From contig JAEWNB010000092.1 in the NCBI GenBank assembly GCA_023392945.1, forward strand, positions 1-9,860: DNA of 9,860 nucleotides, read 5' to 3'. This document shows positions 7,623 to 9,860 of the stretch, in pieces. Under the pieces are notes generated by a model. It ran no database searches, was not told the origin of the DNA, and worked only from the letters and a program-made list of their open reading frames with translations. Within the stretch, counting starts at the first letter, position 1; every line of letters begins with the position of its first letter. Source of the DNA: Bacteroidota bacterium (GTDB lineage: Bacteria > Bacteroidota > Bacteroidia > Bacteroidales > WCHB1-69). Position numbers and translations under genes: made by a program.

Positions 7623-7640
7623 CTTGCTGTATTCGCAGAG

Positions 7641-7648
7641 CAAAAGTA
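7641..7648 (-). promoter_or_regulatory. Candidate Bacteroidota -7 promoter element for the large gene
   Basis: Read on the minus strand this is TACTTTTG, an exact fit to the TAnnTTTG -7 consensus of Bacteroidota, and it lies 107 bp upstream of the ATG at 7533. No good TTTG -33 box sits at the usual 19-21-bp spacing; the nearest is a TTG at 7665-7667, 16 bp away. The implied leader of about 100 nt contains the stem-loop at 7585-7622. Confidence 0.45.
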
Positions 7649-7694
7649 GTAAAAAAAGAATACCCAATACTATTATTAACAATATTATGAAACA

Positions 7695-7720
7695 TCTTTA
7701 TTAAATTTCATTAATAAAGA
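7695..7720. other. AT-rich 10-bp inverted repeat
   Basis: TCTTTATTAA and TTAATAAAGA are perfect arms around a 6-nt loop (ATTTCA). It lies just upstream of the candidate promoter of the large gene, so an operator is conceivable. A short T-run (CATTTTTT) follows on the + strand after a 4-base gap, so a weak terminator is an alternative. Confidence 0.4.
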
Positions 7721-7825
7721 CGTCATTTTTTGGAAAATGTTTCCTTTAACTAAAAGATTTAAAAACAAAATATTATCATACATACCGCATAATAAATTGT
7801 ATTCCTATCAGAATAACATTATAAA

Positions 7826-7847
7826 AAGCCTCCGATATCGGAGGCTT
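7826..7847 (-). terminator. Rho-independent terminator, leftward
   Basis: A perfect 22-nt palindrome has arms AAGCCTCCGA and TCGGAGGCTT. On the minus strand the stem is followed directly by TTT (GGCTTTTTAT), a proper U-tract. On the + strand the following TTATTTACT is weaker. It would stop leftward transcripts arriving from the right, upstream of the large gene's own promoter. No complete gene now ends at it, so it may be left over from a lost gene. Confidence 0.7.
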
Positions 7848-7938
7848 ATTTACTAATAAAAGCACAAAAATTTTCTGAATATCTTCGGAGAGTAGAAAAG
7901 ATTTGATAAAGAGTTTCAACATTAGCAGATTTTTCCGT

Positions 7939-7962
7939 CGGTAATGTTCTGCGAACTTGCCG
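7939..7962 (-). repeat. CGGCAA-type hairpin in inverted orientation
   Basis: This 24-nt hairpin is the reverse complement of the one at 4336-4359 apart from one substitution. Its left neighbour CCGT is the reverse complement of the bases following the hairpin at 4028-4052, while its right neighbour GAGAAACC matches the right flank of 4336-4359. It therefore combines the flanks of two hairpin copies. Confidence 0.65.
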
Positions 7963-8122
7963 GAGAAACCAATTCCTTTGTTATTGCCCCAGATTATTCT
8001 AAAGATTTGAAACAAAATCAAACATCATCGGAAATCCTGCCGCATTCGTAATTCTTTTTCGTAAAAAATGTGGTAAAAATCGGCGTTAAGACGGCGGGCT
8101 GTTTGACGAACGAAGTGAGGAG
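7963..8122 (+). repeat. Direct repeat bounding the large gene, copy B
   Basis: Copy B aligns to 4360-4515 at about 97% identity. It continues past the point where copy A is cut off into TTTCCGCCGTTAGACGG, completing a hairpin, so B is the fuller version. The left flank (7939-7962) is a hairpin in the opposite orientation to that next to copy A. Confidence 0.85.
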
Positions 8123-8132
8123 TTTCCGCCGT
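8091..8132. other. GC-rich stem-loop in direct repeat B
   Basis: ACGGCGG (8091-8097) and CCGCCGT (8126-8132) are perfect 7-bp arms around a 28-nt loop. The matching right arm is missing from copy A. Function unknown. Confidence 0.4.
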
Positions 8133-8193
8133 TAGACGGTTTTCACCCATTTTTAGAAAAAAATTACGGCGCGGCTAAAGCTGCTTTCTTTTG

Positions 8194-8212
8194 CTTCGTT
8201 TTCTTTGCAGCG
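8194..8212 (+). repeat. Left half of palindromic IS target
   Basis: These 19 bases are the reverse complement of 9656-9674 with one mismatch (CTTC-G/A-TTTTCTTTGCAGCG). Joining the halves without the element restores a palindrome centred on GCAGCGCTGC. The IS therefore sits at the exact centre of a pre-existing inverted repeat. The same 3-kb-scale arrangement could also reflect unusually long element ends. Confidence 0.65.
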
Positions 8213-8236
8213 TGAGGTGAACCCCAAAAGTTGGAC
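8213..8236 (+). repeat. IS left terminal inverted repeat
   Basis: This 24-bp end is a perfect reverse complement of 9632-9655. It lies downstream of OrfB, whose stop at 8243 is only 6 bp inside. TGAGGTG at the tip fits the TG rule of IS3 elements. Confidence 0.85.
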
Positions 8237-8242
8237 GGGTTA

Positions 8243-9148
8243 TTATTGTTGTAATTGGAATTTTATTCTGTATTTAATTGGACTCATTCCATCAAGTCGT
8301 AATTTTATTCTTTCCATGTTATAATAATTGATGTATTCCACCAAATCTTTAGTAAATTCCTCTATATTATTATAGTTATTTGGGTATAGCAATTCAGATT
8401 TCATGGATCCAAAGAAGCTTTCCATCATTGCATTGTCAATGCAATTCCCTTTTCTTGACATGCTTTGTATTATTCCGTTCTGTTTTAGAATATGTCTATA
8501 CAAACTATGTTGGTAATGCCATCCTTGATCCGAGTGTAATATAGCTTCTTTTAAAGGAGGCATCTTTTGGAGTGCTTCTTGCAACATTTTTATAACCATC
8601 TCCAAATTCGGTGTTTTGGATATAGTGTAACTAATGATTTCTCCATTAAACATATCCATTATTGGAGACAAGTAGCATTTTTCACCACGAATACTCACCT
8701 GTGATACGTCTGTAGTCAATTTTTTATAGGGAGATTGAGCATAAAAGTTGCGACTAATGAGATTTGATGCAGTCTTCCCTTTTTCACCTTTGTATGAGTG
8801 ATATTTAGCCCTACATGTTTGACATTTTATACCTAACTCGCCCATTAGTTTTTTTACTGTTTTATGGTTAATTACGCAGCCTTCATTGTTTAATTCAAAT
8901 GTTATTCGTCTATATCCATAACGTCCCTTATGCTGGTGATATATTTTATTTATTTTTATTCTAATCTGACTATATTTGTCTTCTCTTTTTATCCGCTTGA
9001 TATGGTAATAAAAGGTGGAACGTGCCATCCCTGAACAGTTCAATAATTGTCTGAACTCGTATTTTGGCCTTAGTTCTTGGATGACTCTCGCATAAGTTGC
9101 CTTTCGGCTGATTCTGCAGTTTTCACCAAGGCCTTCACTTTTTTTAAT
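8243..9148 (-). CDS. IS3-family transposase OrfB (DDE integrase)
   Basis: This is the catalytic half of the transposase, which cuts and joins the element ends. Counting from the TTG at 9043, the DDE residues are D112 (LTTDVS), D172 (LHSDQGWHY) and E208 (DNAMMESFFG); exactly 35 residues separate the last two, as expected for the IS3/retroviral integrase fold. An HTH_21-like segment (HQHKGRYGYRRITFELN) precedes the core, and the C-terminus YINYYNMERIKLRLDGMSPIKY is typical. I extend the frame upstream to an ATT codon at 9148 in the A7 slip region, because the extra peptide VIQELRPKYEFRQLL is family-like. It is normally made as an OrfAB fusion by -1 frameshifting; TTG 9043 or ATG 9028 are alternative starts. 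OrfB itself appears intact. Confidence 0.9.
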   Translation of the reverse strand: MKKSEGLGENCRISRKATYARVIQELRPKYEFRQLLNCSGMARSTFYYHIKRIKREDKYSQIRIKINKIYHQHKGRYGYRRITFELNNEGCVINHKTVKKLMGELGIKCQTCRAKYHSYKGEKGKTASNLISRNFYAQSPYKKLTTDVSQVSIRGEKCYLSPIMDMFNGEIISYTISKTPNLEMVIKMLQEALQKMPPLKEAILHSDQGWHYQHSLYRHILKQNGIIQSMSRKGNCIDNAMMESFFGSMKSELLYPNNYNNIEEFTKDLVEYINYYNMERIKLRLDGMSPIKYRIKFQLQQ

Positions 9149-9279
9149 AGTTCCAATTGAATTTTTAATTCTTCGTTTTCTTTCCTAAGCTTTTTCAATT
9201 CAATTAGTTGAATACTTGATTCAATGTCAGATGGCATAGATTCTACACTATTGGGAATGACCGTCTTGTTTTTTTCATA
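9070..9279 (-). pseudogene. OrfA C-terminal part displaced by a -1 frameshift
   Basis: In the -1 frame relative to the upstream OrfA part, the sequence reads KNKTVIPNSVESMPSDIESS and then a charged coiled-coil (ELKKLRKENEELKIQLELL, KKVKALV) to a TAA at 9070. This leucine-zipper-like end and its KALV motif are characteristic of IS150-type OrfA. The frame is closed by TAA just upstream (9280-9282), so the switch must lie between 9245 and 9279, where A7 is the only obvious slip site. With the shift repaired, OrfA would be about 180 residues, a normal length. A mutation, a sequencing error and a recoding event are all possible. Confidence 0.75.
9139..9145 (-). promoter_or_regulatory. Slippery A7 for -1 frameshifting into OrfB
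   Basis: On the minus strand this reads TTA AAA AAA GTG in the OrfA frame, so a classical A AAA AAA heptamer is in phase. A -1 slip gives AAA AAA AGT GAA, entering the OrfB frame, which is open to the DDE core. This is the expected position for IS3-family programmed frameshifting, within the coiled-coil of OrfA. Confidence 0.75.
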
Positions 9280-9611
9280 TTATCACCTAATAGATTTCCA
9301 GATTGATACTGACTCTGCCACTTGCGCATAGTTGGCAGAGATACTCCGTACTCCACGGAAAGTGCAGGCAATGATATGCAAAAATTTGTAATTTTCGATA
9401 AAATTTCTATTTTTTCTTCAAGTGTGAACCCTCGATATACTAGTTGCATTGACAATCCTTTTTCTCCATATAGTTTGTATCTTTCTACAAACACAAGGAT
9501 ATCGTGTGAACATGTGTGATACTCTCTGGAGATCGAATTCAATGTTTTCCCCGAAAAGTAATCAAGTAAAATTTGTTTTTTCTCTTTTAAGCTTCTTCTT
9601 TTGTGTTTCAT
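9243..9611 (-). CDS. IS3-family transposase OrfA, N-terminal part as read
   Basis: The reading encodes 122 residues of the DNA-binding subunit. It starts at ATG 9611 behind a good AAAGGA Shine-Dalgarno site (9620-9625). Two helix-turn-helix regions are visible: about residues 8-45 (KEKKQILLDYFSGKTLNSIS) and about 65-105 (LEEKIEILSKI ... VSLPTMRKWQSQYQ). The frame then ends early with KKTRRSFPIV. An IS150-type OrfA should continue into a leucine-zipper-like helix, and exactly such a helix follows in the -1 frame, so the stop at 9243 looks like the result of a frameshift at the A7 run at 9269-9275. Confidence 0.8.
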   Translation of the reverse strand: MKHKRRSLKEKKQILLDYFSGKTLNSISREYHTCSHDILVFVERYKLYGEKGLSMQLVYRGFTLEEKIEILSKITNFCISLPALSVEYGVSLPTMRKWQSQYQSGNLLGDNMKKTRRSFPIV

Positions 9612-9631
9612 TTGAAAAATCCTTTCATTGT

Positions 9632-9655
9632 GTCCAACTTTTGGGGTTCACCTCA
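9632..9655 (-). repeat. IS right terminal inverted repeat
   Basis: This 24-bp end is a perfect reverse complement of 8213-8236, on the OrfA promoter side. The OrfA start codon at 9611 lies 20 bp inside it. Confidence 0.85.
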
Positions 9656-9674
9656 CGCTGCAAAGAAAATGAAG
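9656..9674 (-). repeat. Right half of palindromic IS target
   Basis: This is the inverted partner of 8194-8212, beginning CGCTGCAAAGAAAA directly at the IS end. Confidence 0.65.
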
Positions 9675-9751
9675 AAATAATATAAATTTTAATCTTTAAT
9701 ATATTGGGGTTATTTGGAAAGGGTGTTTTTAATAAGGTATTATATTGATAT

Positions 9752-9848
9752 CACCTGCTCCGTCATCCGGCGACGGTTTGGAAATCGCAAATTTACAATC
9801 TGTTTCCTGTCGCCGGCTGCCACCTCTTCCTCAACGAGGACGAGGAAT
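9752..9848 (-). repeat. 97-bp structured repeat, right copy
   Basis: This is the reverse complement of 4062-4158 with four substitutions. The internal arms CCGGCGAC (9767-9774) and GTCGCCGG (9809-9816) are conserved. The rest of 9656-9860 shows no gene. Confidence 0.85.
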
Positions 9849-9860
9849 TTTCGTCGTCGG

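Larger units (their letters stand above)
7534..8212. other. Non-coding region upstream of the large gene
   Basis: It holds the candidate promoter, leader stem-loop, AT-rich inverted repeat, terminator hairpin, inverted CGGCAA hairpin, direct repeat B and a pyrimidine-rich stretch next to the insertion sequence. An 81-codon minus frame at 7776-8021 reads through both the terminator and the repeat and is not accepted as a gene. No tRNA or other RNA gene was recognised. Confidence 0.6.
8213..9655 (-). mobile_element. IS3-family (IS150-like) insertion sequence, 1443 bp
   Basis: The element begins TGAGGTGAACCCC and ends with its reverse complement GGGGTTCACCTCA, giving the TG...CA termini typical of the IS3 family. 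The 24-bp terminal repeats at 8213-8236 and 9632-9655 are perfect. It carries OrfA with two helix-turn-helix regions and OrfB with a DDE catalytic core on the minus strand, with an A7 frameshift signal between them, and the size is normal for the IS150 group. The flanking 14 bp are also inverted repeats of each other, so only a 2-bp CG is directly repeated rather than the usual 3-bp target duplication. An end further out at 8199/9669 (38-bp perfect repeat) is less likely, because it would lack the TG terminus. Confidence 0.9.

Noticed and set aside
7776..8021. 81-codon minus-strand frame
   Set aside because: It runs through the terminator palindrome and into the direct repeat; no domain or good start.
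4360..8122. Integron-like gene cassette
   Set aside because: The flanking repeats enclose one gene and form hairpins, but no attC-type core sites (RYYYAAC/GTTRRRY) are arranged as expected and no integrase of that type is present.

Overview
The window looks like chromosomal DNA of a Bacteroidota bacterium, probably of the Bacteroidales type. Two kinds of type IX secretion system (T9SS) cargo signal are present: type A C-terminal sorting domains on a tandem gene family, and a gliding-motility-associated (type B) C-terminal domain on a large protein. The other support is a TAnnTTTG-type promoter element, A-rich leaders in place of strong Shine-Dalgarno sites on the tandem genes, and an IS150-like IS3-family element. 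I cannot name the species.

Region 1 (1-3957, + strand) is a tandem array of near-identical secreted proteins: the 3' end of one copy and two complete copies of 592 and 591 aa. They are spaced by a 17-bp leader, and the repeat period is about 1.8 kb. Each complete copy has a signal peptide, a body resembling an SBBP-type beta-propeller, and a T9SS type A tail. The copies are mosaics: blocks that are identical or nearly so at DNA level alternate with blocks that have diverged strongly, which suggests recombination or gene conversion between copies. After the last copy the 17-bp leader is still present, but the next gene is missing.

Region 2 (3958-4515) is non-coding and built of dispersed repeats: TTTTTAG-rich segments ending in a hairpin, a 97-bp structured repeat, a GC-rich palindrome, and a segment of about 155 bp that recurs downstream.

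Region 3 (4516-7533, - strand) is one gene for a 1005-aa modular secreted protein. In order it has a signal peptide, a CUB-like domain, a PKD-like segment, a proprotein-convertase P-like domain, four exact-period 51-aa repeats, two Ig-like segments and a type B T9SS tail. It has its own upstream promoter candidate and is shielded by a terminator hairpin on the promoter's far side.

Region 4 (7534-8212) holds that promoter and leader, several hairpins, and the second copy of the 155-bp repeat. The large gene therefore sits between 97%-identical direct repeats 3603 bp apart. Region 5 (8213-9655) is an IS3-family insertion sequence with OrfA and OrfB on the - strand and 24-bp terminal inverted repeats, inserted at the centre of a palindrome. 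OrfA appears broken at an A7 run. Region 6 (9656-9860) is non-coding and carries the inverted partner of the 97-bp repeat of region 2.

Taken together, the window is a surface or secreted-protein locus in repeat-rich, rearrangement-prone DNA. The encoded proteins are exported cargo and no enzyme other than the transposase is recognisable. I see no convincing new defence or biosynthetic system. The most unusual features are the mosaic tandem array and the repeat-bounded large adhesin-like gene.
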